A DNA stretch of 41,256 bases from Streptococcus sp. k-402 (GCF_013277515.1 NZ_VMNB01000009.1:61991-103246); one strand, 5' to 3'; positions 16,401 to 25,457 are shown, counted from the stretch's first letter. Made by a program: numbers and translations. Notes: generated by a model not told the origin, from the letters alone.

Positions 16401-19400
16401 ACCAAAAGCAACTGGTGAAGTACAAGTTCATAAAGGAGCTTCAGTAGATAAAGTTAAAGAAGTTGCTAAAGCAAAAGCACAAACTTTAACAAAAGCAACA
16501 GACTTCACTGGGAAATTACCAACAGGAGCAACAGTTACAGTTGGTGATATAACAGAAGCCGTAGCAGCAACTCTAACAAATGAAAAAGGTACAAACAAAG
16601 GTGTTGTAAATGTACCAGCTACTTATACAGTAGATGGAACAGAATACCCTACAACAGTACCAGTAACGATTAACGTATTAGGTTCAGAAACAAAACCAGT
16701 CTACACTGTAGAAGGAACAAAACCAGATGCAAACAAAGTAAAAGATGCTGTAACACCGGGTACTGGAGGAAAGGTAAATGAACCAAAAGCAACTGATTTA
16801 CCAGAAACAACAGGTAAAGCAGGAGTAACGGATATAACTGTTCCAACTACAGTAACGTATCCAACAGGAGATGAAACTGTAAATGTCCCTGTAACAGTAT
16901 TACCAAAACCAGAACCAAAAGGCATTACAGTTTTAAACGGTACACCAAACGAGAAATTAATCGATGCTATTAGAGCAAACGTTAATAAAGCAATTACTGG
17001 ACTAACAAATGTTCCTGAAGGGGTAGCTCCATTCATAACAGATGACGCTATTGTAACTCCAAAAACTGATAAAAATGGACAACAAACTCCAGTGTCAGTA
17101 ACTGTTAAATATAGAGATAAGGCTACTGGAAAAGTTATTGATGACATTTCAGTTGACGTCGACGTTCCTGTAAATGTAGTTGGTTCAACTCCGACATCTA
17201 AAGTTGTATTTGAAGGAGATGAAATTACAGCTAAAGATATTACAGATGCTGTTACTTCAGGGGAAAAAGGAACGAAGGGTGAGCCTACAGATTTAGCAAA
17301 AGATATTACTGCAAACCCAGGTGTGAAAGAAGTAACTGTACCAGTAACTTATACGGATCAAAATGGAGCAACTTTAACAGAACCAGTAATAGTTAAAGTA
17401 ATAGTTCTTCCAAAACCAACACCGAAAGGTCTAATTGTTGCTAAAGATAGCGACAAGGAAAAAGCAAAAGAAAAAGTTCTTGCTAAGGCGAAAGAAGCTA
17501 TTGCAGATGGTACATTTAAAGGAAAACTTCCAGCAAATGTTACAAATGTAAGTATTGATGAAAATGTAGAAAATCCAGATTTGTCAGATGATACTGATGT
17601 AAATGTTACTGTGAAGTACACTGTTGATGGGGAAGAAAAAACAACCGTTGTTAAAGTTCCAGTAACTGTTGTAGAGGGAGTTCCTCAAATCGTTCCAGTG
17701 GATGAAAACAATAAACAACCAAATCCAGAAAATAGTATCGACAAAACAGAATATCCAGATGGTTCAACATTTGAATATAATCCAAATACTCCGGTAGATA
17801 CTACAAAACCTGGTGATTATACAGTCAATGTCATTGTAAAAGACAAAGATGGTAATCCTATTGCAGAAGTACCGGCAACTGTACGTGTGGTAGAAAGTTA
17901 TCCACAATTTGTACCAGTAGACAAAGATAAGAAACAACCAAATGTGGTAGGAAGTATCGATCCTAAAGCATTCCCTAAAGATACTGAATTTAGTTATGAA
18001 TCTCCTGTAGACACAACAACACCAGGAGAAAAAGATGTTGTAGTAGTAGCGAAAATTGGAGATGAAGTCATTGCGAAAATTCCTGCAAAAGTAATGGTTG
18101 TAGAACCTAAAACACAATATGTGCCAGTCGATAAATCAAACAAACAACCAGATGCATCTAAGAGTATTGACCCTGAACAATATCCAGATGGAGTAACATT
18201 CAAGTATAAAACTCCAGTCGATACAACAACACCAGGAGAAAAAGATGTTATTGTAGAAGCAAAAGATGGAGACGACACACTTGTTGAAGTACCAACAAAA
18301 GTGAAAGTTGTACAAGGTTACCCACAAATCGTTCCAGTTGATGAAGGTAAGAAACAACCATCACCTGAAGATAGTATTGATTCGAATGATTACCCAGATG
18401 ATGCAACATTTGAGTACAAAGAAGAAGTAGATACATCTAAACCAGGGGACAAGAAAGTTACTGTCGTTGTGAAGCAAGGCGATAAAGTATTAGTTGAAGT
18501 ACCTGCAACTGTACGTGTTGTAGAAAGCTATCCACAATTTGTCCCAGTAGACAAGGATAAAAAACAACCAGCTGTCGAAGGAAGTATTGATCCTAAAGCC
18601 TTCCCTAAAGATACAGAGTTTACTTACGAAACTCCAGTAGACACAACAACCCCAGGTGAAAAAGATGTAACAGTTGTAGCGAAGATTGGCGATGAAGTTA
18701 TTGCAAAAGTCCCAGCAAAAGTGATGGTCGTTGAACCTAAGACACAATATGTGCCAGTTGATAAATCAAACAAACAACCAGATGCATCTAAGAGTATTGA
18801 TCCTGAACAATATCCAGATGGAGTAACATTTAAATACAAAACTCCAGTAGATACCACAACCCCAGGCGAAAAAGATGTTGTTGTAGAAGCAAAAGACGGA
18901 GAAGATAAACTTGTTGAAGTACCTGCTAAGGTTAAAGTAGTGGAAGGTAAAGAACAATTAATTCCTGTAAATCCAACTGAAAAACCACAAGCCAGAGATA
19001 GTATTACTCCAAGTGATTATCCAGAAGGTTCAACATTTGAATACAAAGTTCCAGATGGACAAACTGAACCGTTCGATACAACAATCGCTGGAGATAAACC
19101 AGTAACAGTAGTTGTGAAAGATAAAAATGGAAATGTATTAGTTGAAGTTCCAGCAACGATTAAAGTGGTAGAAGCTAAGCCTACACCAATTGAAACACCA
19201 ATAACGAAAACACCTTTAGTAAAAGAGGATATTGCTAAATATGTTAAAGTTCCAGAAGGTGGTAAGGTCACAAATGTTGAAAACATTCCAGACTTGACAA
19301 CTCCAGGTAAGAAAGATCCAGTTAAGGTAACGGTTGAATTACCAAATGGTAAAACAACGACAGTAGAGGTTCCTGTGAATGTAACTCCAGTTAAAGGAAT

Positions 19401-20673
19401 TGAAACACCAGTAACTAAGACTCCATTAACCCCAGAGGATTACACTAAGAGAATAACGATTCCAGAAGGTGGTAAGGTAACAAATGTTGAGAACATTCCA
19501 GACTTAACAACCCCAGGTAAGAAAGCTCCAGTTAAAGTTACTGTAGAATTACCAAATGGAAAAACAATTACTGTTGATGTTCCTGTGAATGTAACACCAG
19601 CTACTGGAATTGAAACACCGGTAACAGATACTCCGCTAACAAAAGAAGATATCGAGAAACACGTGAAGGTTCCAGAAGGTGGAAAAATTGTTGGAGTAGG
19701 TGAAATTCCAAAAGTAAATACTCCAGGAGATAAAGGTACTGTCAAAGTTAAAATTGAACTTCCTAATGGTAAACAAATTGAAGTTGAAGTCCCTGTCAAA
19801 GTAACTCCAATTAAAGATATTGTGAAGAAATTGGGGGATCCAATTACAAATGAAGATGTTGAAAAACATATTCAGATTCCAGAAGGTGGCAAGATTATCA
19901 GTATTGGAGATAAACCATCTACAGATATTCCAGGAGAAAGACCAAGTGTACCAGTGGTAATTGAACTACCAGGTGGTAAACGTGTAACTGTCAAAGTTCC
20001 TGTCATTGTTACTCCGAAAACAACTCCGATTGTTGTTGAAGTTGGAACACCTATTACTGAAGATGATGTGAAGAAACATGTAGATTTTCCTGAAGGATGG
20101 AAGATTACTAAAGTGGGCGAAATTCCAAAAACAAGTACACCTGGTGATAAGCCATCTGTAACGGTTGAGATTGAATTACCGGATGGACGTAAAGTGACAG
20201 TAGAAGTACCTGTGAAAGTAACACCTAAATCTAATCATGGTAATAGTCAAGGTAACAATGGTAGTTCAACTATTCATATCGTAACACGTTATCAAGATGG
20301 TGATGGTAAAGAAATTTCTCCAGAAGAAAATGGTAGTCATGGACCTAAGACTTTAGAAGGTTATGAATATATTGGTACTAAAACAGATGAAAATGGCAAT
20401 GTGATTCATACCTATAAGAAAGTAACTACCCCAACTCGTTCTGAGCAACCAAGCTCTCCAGAGACTCCTATAAGTCCTGAAAAACCAGCAGCTACTCCAG
20501 TTCAGACAAGTTCTACAGATTCTAAACCAGTATCCGTTGAAACAACCGTAGCCAATGACAAGAAGGAATTGCCAAATACTGGTACAGAGGATAAGGGTGG
20601 TTTAGCTAGTCTTGGACTTCTTGGAATGTTGAGTGCATTCGGACTCGTAGCTCGCAAGAAAAAAGAAGACTAA
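13432..20673 (+). CDS. Giant YSIRK/LPxTG cell-wall-anchored adhesin with Rib-like repeats
   Basis: 2413 residues, intact. In order: a long signal peptide with the YSIRK motif (20-24) and cleavage after about residue 48, which directs secretion at the septum; a disordered linker; two helical, probably coiled-coil segments (116-186 and 238-322); a head of about 490 residues (323-815) of no family I recognise; seven alternating B and A modules (819-1416); seven Rib-like modules (1417-1915); five 70-residue modules (1920-2268); a MucBP-like module (2280-2331); a Pro/Ser/Thr wall spacer; and the sorting signal LPNTG (2380-2384), hydrophobic helix and KKKED tail for sortase A. The family role is adhesion to host or other bacteria. 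The gene has its own promoter and terminator and stands between the amino-acid transporter and lysS as a likely accessory insertion. Confidence 0.93.
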   Translation: MFKPKVRHVRQSQVEKFTRYSIRKVSFGAASVAVATGLFFLGGGSVQAAEPVTNPESTEVQNLNGKSPDPSKEVAGQVSATAKVAEGQNNTSVKESATDKQASEVETPTVVTEKADINTASLEDLVAKVESRLSQLTEGKKTKSVIDDAKNLVHKVKELLNDDEKTQAKVDALATQLSSNLSILNSIKSDTTEEEKVNKNQDPRNGKEIPGKGESGFRDTGTVADGTENPVAVNTNDITQKASKLEAEIAKVEALISAENAKREGEKDKGFIEILTQVKESAQAVKIKGDNIPTTEKEKHALLQELKAKVDLLKLYQAKKLDWGAPANNHLANYGNNPTNAIISNLNNTFGTPDFSGSDSHEKVVENQRNGLSGTILGSAKYHWKEKNISVSDASAGALDGWKIVDKPGKNTVTLVKPEQPTDIKRQSGVTEKEYNPNSAKVYDNNGKANIDGQGAPNASGKLLNTMITTPKFEAPEAGSGTVNKDFYLELRKQGTTIYKDFDVNPNSHLYAHLLYAGAYGKLALASTGEKVKLKVVDAYTGTPLSELKREDKKAPDTEFLLSPGSGNRGVSALRRVIQIPKGTTKVRVFIEAADQPTGSNLGGEVEDGYIVAGLGLTTGPALSLTTTIVSGRDKKAYGFTDDTIYKNEQAGTLEVTLSNGGGLDVSRDTKYKVTVTVPQGVKLGTIQGQDLNEANGFAVFAPSYTTNFRYDKQTRELTFEINIPNRKIEPKTGKTDTVKIPFIVTPDYVGKATFKITGQNGFGGKDALGNAIYPYGFAPDANRYNLPENFRANSLNTSDNPDYKYNRSIYIDSMTGNSSITVPVGTSLDKIKELSKSKAKEKIESEEYKRKLDETNAKATLDDQGTSTGVVATDVAKENAGVIKVPVVHSRDGKNYKNTVDIEVSVVKSTTDKLVVFEGDKITNEEVKSSVKPATIDNNLGVVNNPNEADVINTTGKAGEAGLKIPTTVTHDSNGTNINETVTVPVLVLPKATGEVQVHKGASVDKVKEVAKAKAQTLTKATDFTGKLPTGATVTVGDITEAVAATLTNEKGTNKGVVNVPATYTVDGTEYPTTVPVTINVLGSETKPVYTVEGTKPDANKVKDAVTPGTGGKVNEPKATDLPETTGKAGVTDITVPTTVTYPTGDETVNVPVTVLPKPEPKGITVLNGTPNEKLIDAIRANVNKAITGLTNVPEGVAPFITDDAIVTPKTDKNGQQTPVSVTVKYRDKATGKVIDDISVDVDVPVNVVGSTPTSKVVFEGDEITAKDITDAVTSGEKGTKGEPTDLAKDITANPGVKEVTVPVTYTDQNGATLTEPVIVKVIVLPKPTPKGLIVAKDSDKEKAKEKVLAKAKEAIADGTFKGKLPANVTNVSIDENVENPDLSDDTDVNVTVKYTVDGEEKTTVVKVPVTVVEGVPQIVPVDENNKQPNPENSIDKTEYPDGSTFEYNPNTPVDTTKPGDYTVNVIVKDKDGNPIAEVPATVRVVESYPQFVPVDKDKKQPNVVGSIDPKAFPKDTEFSYESPVDTTTPGEKDVVVVAKIGDEVIAKIPAKVMVVEPKTQYVPVDKSNKQPDASKSIDPEQYPDGVTFKYKTPVDTTTPGEKDVIVEAKDGDDTLVEVPTKVKVVQGYPQIVPVDEGKKQPSPEDSIDSNDYPDDATFEYKEEVDTSKPGDKKVTVVVKQGDKVLVEVPATVRVVESYPQFVPVDKDKKQPAVEGSIDPKAFPKDTEFTYETPVDTTTPGEKDVTVVAKIGDEVIAKVPAKVMVVEPKTQYVPVDKSNKQPDASKSIDPEQYPDGVTFKYKTPVDTTTPGEKDVVVEAKDGEDKLVEVPAKVKVVEGKEQLIPVNPTEKPQARDSITPSDYPEGSTFEYKVPDGQTEPFDTTIAGDKPVTVVVKDKNGNVLVEVPATIKVVEAKPTPIETPITKTPLVKEDIAKYVKVPEGGKVTNVENIPDLTTPGKKDPVKVTVELPNGKTTTVEVPVNVTPVKGIETPVTKTPLTPEDYTKRITIPEGGKVTNVENIPDLTTPGKKAPVKVTVELPNGKTITVDVPVNVTPATGIETPVTDTPLTKEDIEKHVKVPEGGKIVGVGEIPKVNTPGDKGTVKVKIELPNGKQIEVEVPVKVTPIKDIVKKLGDPITNEDVEKHIQIPEGGKIISIGDKPSTDIPGERPSVPVVIELPGGKRVTVKVPVIVTPKTTPIVVEVGTPITEDDVKKHVDFPEGWKITKVGEIPKTSTPGDKPSVTVEIELPDGRKVTVEVPVKVTPKSNHGNSQGNNGSSTIHIVTRYQDGDGKEISPEENGSHGPKTLEGYEYIGTKTDENGNVIHTYKKVTTPTRSEQPSSPETPISPEKPAATPVQTSSTDSKPVSVETTVANDKKELPNTGTEDKGGLASLGLLGMLSAFGLVARKKKED
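15886..17679 (+). repeat. Alternating B-A-B-A-B-A-B module array in the adhesin
   Basis: Boundaries read from the protein: B1 15886, A1 16171, B2 16417, A2 16696, B3 16921, A3 17200, B4 17428. B modules (84-95 residues) begin with a strand, then a helix-forming KVKEVAKAKA-type stretch, and end in a VTV-rich strand. A modules (75-82 residues) begin V-(F/T)-EG-(D/T) and contain TTGKAG or equivalent before VPTTVTY-type strands. Copies are divergent, so this is an old array. The pattern suggests stacked beta domains forming a stalk. Confidence 0.7.
17680..19176 (+). repeat. Seven Rib-like modules (M0-M6) with a 630-bp higher-order repeat
   Basis: Each module is about 70 residues and starts with (I/F/Y)VPVD....KQP, contains PVDTTTPG(E/D)K and ends VPA.V.VVE. 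Starts: M0 17680, M1 17899, M2 18109, M3 18319, M4 18529, M5 18739, M6 18949. M4 and M5 are near copies of M1 and M2 exactly 630 bases away; M3 resembles M0. The pattern matches Rib/alpha/Esp surface-antigen repeats. Confidence 0.85.
19189..20235 (+). repeat. Five tandem 70-residue modules (R1-R5) near the wall anchor
   Basis: Starts: R1 19189, R2 19399, R3 19609, R4 19819, R5 20029, a period of 210 bases. Shared motifs are PEGGK (PEGWK in R5), the TPG(K/D)K turn (IPGER in R4), and ELPNGK or equivalent followed by VPV.VTP. R1 and R2 are the most alike, over long identical stretches; R4 and R5 are the most diverged, towards the anchor. Confidence 0.85.
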
Positions 20674-20704
20674 GAAAGAAACTTCCTTTCTAAAGTTTGA
20701 TAAA

Positions 20705-20740
20705 AAATAGACTGAGGTGAAAACTTCAGTCTATTTCTTT
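20705..20740 (+). terminator. Terminator of the adhesin gene
   Basis: AAATAGACTGA (20705-20715) pairs perfectly with TCAGTCTATTT (20726-20736), and G-U/G-C pairs extend it. A CTTTT tail follows. Confidence 0.85.
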
Positions 20741-20747
20741 TGATTAT

Positions 20748-20777
20748 AAAAAAATCCTCTGGTAAGTACCAGAGGAT
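20748..20777 (-). terminator. Terminator of lysS
   Basis: ATCCTCTGGTA (20754-20764) and TACCAGAGGAT (20767-20777) form an 11-bp perfect stem. Read on the minus strand it is followed by seven T (20748-20754). It lies beyond the BOX element, so BOX would be transcribed in the lysS 3' end. Confidence 0.85.
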
Positions 20778-20784
20778 AAGAGCT

Positions 20785-20888
20785 TATACTCAATGAAAAT
20801 CAAAGAGCAAACTAGGAAGCTAGCCGCAGGCTGTACTTGAGTACGGCAAGGCAACGCTGACGTGGTTTGAAGAGATTTTCTAAGAGTA

Positions 20889-20891
<3 letters not shown>
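20785..20891. repeat. BOX element (boxA-boxC, no boxB)
   Basis: A 107-base element with the BOX left end TATACTCAATGAAAATC and the right end GAAGAGATTTTC followed by GAGTATTA. A plus C without the 45-base B unit gives about this length. Its last three bases (20889-20891) are the lysS stop codon on the minus strand. Both halves recur at the window ends (1-61 and 41223-41256). Confidence 0.9.
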
Positions 20892-22388
<1,497 letters not shown>

Positions 22389-22438
22389 CTAGTTTTACTC
22401 AAAATAGAATACGATGAGTCATTTTTTGCGATACTCCT

Positions 22439-22447
22439 ATTTTATCA
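22439..22447 (-). promoter_or_regulatory. Extended -10 promoter of lysS
   Basis: On the minus strand this reads TGATAAAAT, a TGn extended -10. No convincing -35 is present. The leader would be about 50 bases. Confidence 0.5.
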
Positions 22448-22485
22448 TAAATAAGCAAGAAATTCACGAATAATCTTTCAAAACT

Positions 22486-22515
22486 AAAAAGAACTTGACG
22501 CTATAATCAAGTTCT
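22486..22515 (-). terminator. Terminator of the DUF368-YbaK-phosphatase operon
   Basis: AGAACTTGA (22490-22498) and TCAAGTTCT (22507-22515) form a 9-bp stem with an 8-base loop, followed by five T on the minus strand (22486-22490). It begins immediately after the phosphatase stop codon. Confidence 0.85.
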
Positions 22516-22516
22516 G

Positions 22517-23134
22517 TTATTGATAGGAAGTATCATTCCAAGTATCGAGAGTAAATGTTTCAAAATCATGGGTTTCTAGAATTGTCAGGCTGGCATTTGC
22601 TAGACCGCCATCTTTACGAAGAAGTGGTTCTTTATAACCTAGAAGAGTACGAAGACTGGCAGTAAGATTGGCGCCGTGTCCGACAATTAGAATACGCTCA
22701 GCTGGACTATCTTTTAATGATTTGATAAATTGGATGGTCCGTTGCGTGGTGCTATAGAGGGATTCGGCTCCAAACATTTGAGTGTCAAATTGAGCAAGAT
22801 TAGATCGGAAAGCTTTGATTTGTTGCGGGTAAATAGATTCCAAGGTTGCAATTTTCAAACCTTCCAACTTCCCCAGCTGCCATTCACGAATATTAGGAAC
22901 ACTTTCTAAAGGACAGGGCGTATGGAGTTGACTTTGGATAATTTCAGCAGATTTGACCGCTCGAGGTAAATCACTTGAATAAATCTGATTAAAAGGAATT
23001 TCCTTGAGATACTGGCCAAGTCGTTTTAGGGTGTCAATGGATTCAGGAAGAAGGGGAGAATCCCCACTAGCACCTTGAAAGCGTCCCTCTTGGTTCCAGA
23101 CTGTACGACCGTGGCGGACAAAGTAGAGTTTCAT
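22517..23134 (-). CDS. Histidine phosphatase family protein (phosphoglycerate-mutase-like)
   Basis: 205 residues. The catalytic signature RHGRT is at the N-terminus (residues 7-11) and the second histidine is in VGHGANLTA. The family includes cofactor-dependent phosphoglycerate mutases and many general phosphatases; the protein is shorter than glycolytic GpmA, so a phosphatase (GpmB/CobC-like) role is more likely. Its ATG overlaps the stop of the YbaK gene by one base. Co-expression with a tRNA-editing protein and a lipid-carrier flippase does not define the substrate. Confidence 0.85.
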   Translation of the reverse strand: MKLYFVRHGRTVWNQEGRFQGASGDSPLLPESIDTLKRLGQYLKEIPFNQIYSSDLPRAVKSAEIIQSQLHTPCPLESVPNIREWQLGKLEGLKIATLESIYPQQIKAFRSNLAQFDTQMFGAESLYSTTQRTIQFIKSLKDSPAERILIVGHGANLTASLRTLLGYKEPLLRKDGGLANASLTILETHDFETFTLDTWNDTSYQ

Positions 23135-23616
23135 TACTTGCTGTCCTCCAAGATATCTGCAAAGTCGGCCTTTACAAAGCTGGCCAAGTCTTGTGGAGCG
23201 ACGATAATACTGTGACCAACTTCCCCAGCAGAGACAATCATTTGATCCAAGTCTAGGGCGATTTTATCGATAAAAATGGGGTAATTGTGTTTCTGGCGAA
23301 TTCCGACAGGATTATTAGCTCCATGAATGTAACCTGTTGTTTTCTCAAGGTCCTTTTGGGGAATCATGCTGACTTTTTTATTGCCAGAAATTTTGGCTAG
23401 TTTCTTTTCCGACAAATGTTGAGTGATAGGCACAATTCCGATGATTGGTCCTGTCTTGTCTCCCAAAAGAGCCAAGGTTTTAAAAATCTGATTTCGTTCA
23501 TAGCCTTGAGGAAGCTCTCCTTCCAGGGCATTGATTTGAATCCCCTGATGTGGGATACCTGCTTTGGACAGGATTTGTTCCACCAATGTTTTTTTGACTT
23601 TAACTTTTTTTGACAT
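23134..23616 (-). CDS. YbaK/EbsC-family Cys-tRNA(Pro) deacylase
   Basis: 160 residues, a stand-alone editing domain of the YbaK/ProX superfamily. Such proteins hydrolyse cysteine mischarged on tRNA-Pro. The conserved lysine region (NQIFKTLALLGD) and the loops ANNPVGIRQKHNYPIFID and AGEVGHSIIVAP, which shape the substrate pocket, are present. It overlaps both neighbours by one base (stop with the phosphatase start, start with the DUF368 stop), so the three genes form one tightly coupled operon. Confidence 0.88.
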   Translation of the reverse strand: MSKKVKVKKTLVEQILSKAGIPHQGIQINALEGELPQGYERNQIFKTLALLGDKTGPIIGIVPITQHLSEKKLAKISGNKKVSMIPQKDLEKTTGYIHGANNPVGIRQKHNYPIFIDKIALDLDQMIVSAGEVGHSIIVAPQDLASFVKADFADILEDSK

Positions 23617-24458
23617 TATTTATACTTATCCTCCAATTGGCTCATCCAAATACCAAGCCAGATTCCCAGTGCAAAGAAGAAGGCGATGATGACATAACCG
23701 ACAAGAGAAATACCGGTGTACTGGATACTTTCAGCATTTCCTGCATTTGGAATCAAGATCAAAAGGGTACTTGATAGGACGATACCGATGATGAAATGAT
23801 AGACGCGTGAGTGGTAGTTGTTTAAGGCATAATTCATCAATTTTGAAAAAACGATGAGAGTTGCGCCTGCTCCGATTCCAATCGGGAAGAAGGTTCCCAA
23901 GAGGTCAAAGGTTTTAAAACCAGTCAACATCGGAGCATAGAGACCCAAAATCAAAAGTAGATTTGATGGACTGAGACCAGGAACCAATACGCCAAGAGCC
24001 AGCAGTGCACCTGCTAGGACCAAATTAAGAAAGCTGGCACTTAAGGTTCCAACGACAAAATTTAAGGCATAGAGTCCTAAACCAGAAATGATAAAGGTTG
24101 TCCAGAACCAAACTAAATCAATCTTGTCTCGGTCAGATTCTCGAGTTGATTCTTTGAGGAGGCTAGGAACTGTACCGATAATAGCTCCCGCAAAGCTCCA
24201 TAAGACAAAGACCTGATAGTTTTCAAGCAGGTATTCAATCGGGTAAGAAAATAAGCCGATTCCCAGAAGCATACCAATCGCAACTGGAATAAAGTACAAA
24301 ACATTTTCTTTAAAGTCTTTAAAGGGATGGGCCAGAAAGCCAATCATCCGTTCGTAAATTCCTAAGATTGCTGCTAGAACCCCTCCGGAAATTCCCGGTA
24401 AGATAAATCCAAGAGCAATCACAATCCCTTTAATAATGCGCGCTAACCATGAGAGCAT
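23616..24458 (-). CDS. DUF368 membrane protein (undecaprenyl-phosphate translocase family)
   Basis: 280 residues, polytopic, with about eight transmembrane helices. The N-terminal signature GIVIALGFILPGISGGVLAA and the internal repeat of it, LGVLVPGLSPSNLLLI, are the two family-defining re-entrant motifs. Members of DUF368 (PopT) have been reported to return undecaprenyl phosphate across the membrane for wall synthesis. The start follows GGAGGA. First gene of an overlapping three-gene operon with its own extended -10 promoter at 24501-24509. The transport role here is by family. Confidence 0.88.
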   Translation of the reverse strand: MLSWLARIIKGIVIALGFILPGISGGVLAAILGIYERMIGFLAHPFKDFKENVLYFIPVAIGMLLGIGLFSYPIEYLLENYQVFVLWSFAGAIIGTVPSLLKESTRESDRDKIDLVWFWTTFIISGLGLYALNFVVGTLSASFLNLVLAGALLALGVLVPGLSPSNLLLILGLYAPMLTGFKTFDLLGTFFPIGIGAGATLIVFSKLMNYALNNYHSRVYHFIIGIVLSSTLLILIPNAGNAESIQYTGISLVGYVIIAFFFALGIWLGIWMSQLEDKYK

Positions 24459-24500
24459 ATAGTTCCTCCAACTATTTCTATTTCAAAAAATCCTTACTAT

Positions 24501-24509
24501 ATTGTATCA
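24501..24509 (-). promoter_or_regulatory. Extended -10 promoter of the DUF368 operon
   Basis: On the minus strand this reads TGATACAAT (TGn plus TACAAT). A -35 is not clear. The leader would be about 35 bases with the SD GGAGGA. Confidence 0.55.
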
Positions 24510-24518
24510 CAATCAAAC

Positions 24519-24554
24519 ACAAAAAGAAAAAGCAAATGATAAACAAATGCTTTT
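24519..24554 (-). terminator. Weak terminator-like hairpin after the GH25 gene
   Basis: AAAAGCA (24528-24534) and TGCTTTT (24548-24554) form a 7-bp stem with a 13-base loop. On the minus strand it is followed by T-rich sequence. One arm includes part of the GH25 stop codon. Confidence 0.45.
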
Positions 24555-25353
24555 AAGGTTTTAAAAAGATTTTTCTAAAGGTTTCTTCTTTGTTTTTTAA
24601 GGGAGAGATGACGTTGATATCCAAATTGTGGTCAAAGCCGGCAATTTTTCCTTTAGATGTGTATTGGTGAATATCATAATCTAAATCAGTTTTAGGACTG
24701 CTCTCCAAAAATCCTGAGTCTGAGCCGTAGGACGGAATCCAAACAGAGGTAAACTTGCCTGTATCAATACTGTGTTCTTCCATGAAGTAGACACCAACGT
24801 AGATGCCGATGTTTTTAGCACCAAGTGATGCTAATTTTGCTCGAAAGGCTTCAACACCCTCGTTCATATTGGACATGGTTTTGTCTTCTACGTCTAGCCA
24901 ATAGTAACTAGGGCTGTAAGGAGAGGCAGCATTGTAGAAAACTTCAGCGGCTTTTTCCATTTCTTGGACACTTTTTCCAGCTACATAAGCGTAGACCCCA
25001 ACTGGGACATTCCGCTTTTGAAGTTCAGTGATATGACTCTTATAGGCCTTGTCTATTCCATTGATAAAGGAAGCATCATTTTCTTTTGTTGTTTGAGCAC
25101 CACTGTGAACACGAACAATAGCGCCTGAAATATTTTGTGCGAGGGCATCGTAGTTGATTTCCTCAGGACGCTGCCAGCCAGAGAGGTCAATAATCGGTTT
25201 GTCTAAGTGTTTCAAAGCCTGTGCTTCAATCTGCGCTATGTTGGATTTTGTTTTAAACGATTGGTTGTCATTAAGTGGGCGATTGATGATTAAAATGAAC
25301 ATCATAATCCCAAAAAAACTAAATAAAATAAGCGGATGAATTTGTTTTCTCAT
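24553..25353 (-). CDS. Membrane-anchored GH25 muramidase (lysozyme)
   Basis: 266 residues. A short cytoplasmic start and one hydrophobic segment (about residues 8-23) form a signal anchor with no lipobox or wall-sorting motif. The GH25 catalytic domain follows: the first-strand aspartate in IIDLSGW, and the catalytic Asp-Val-Glu in YYWLDVEDKT. It hydrolyses N-acetylmuramic acid to N-acetylglucosamine bonds in peptidoglycan. Unlike pneumococcal LytC it has no choline-binding repeats, so it is held at the membrane. The start codon is only eight bases from the -10, with no SD (see the promoter). It is divergent from glmU. Confidence 0.88.
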   Translation of the reverse strand: MRKQIHPLILFSFFGIMMFILIINRPLNDNQSFKTKSNIAQIEAQALKHLDKPIIDLSGWQRPEEINYDALAQNISGAIVRVHSGAQTTKENDASFINGIDKAYKSHITELQKRNVPVGVYAYVAGKSVQEMEKAAEVFYNAASPYSPSYYWLDVEDKTMSNMNEGVEAFRAKLASLGAKNIGIYVGVYFMEEHSIDTGKFTSVWIPSYGSDSGFLESSPKTDLDYDIHQYTSKGKIAGFDHNLDINVISPLKNKEETFRKIFLKP

Positions 25354-25390
25354 ATCTCATAATTTTACCCTAAAAATGAAAAAAAATCAA
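25354..25390 (-). promoter_or_regulatory. GH25 promoter, probably leaderless
   Basis: Read on the minus strand: -35 TTGATT (25385-25390), 17-base spacer, -10 TAAAAT (25362-25367). The ATG (25351-25353) follows after eight bases, so the transcript would have at most two or three leader bases. No SD is present. Confidence 0.65.
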
Positions 25391-25457
25391 AAAAAATGGG
25401 TTAAAGAAGAGACTTTAGAGCATTTTTTCATTCAAGAGCGCGGAATGATTTGAAATA

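Noticed and set aside
16701..19869. Several minus-strand open frames of 60-150 codons opposite the adhesin repeats
   Set aside because: They arise from the biased codon pattern of the repeats, have no ribosome sites and translate to low-complexity sequence.
15886..20235. Regularly spaced direct repeats that could be mistaken for a CRISPR array
   Set aside because: The repeats are in one long open frame, 200-280 bases in size, diverged and protein-coding, without short identical repeats and unique spacers. No cas genes are present.
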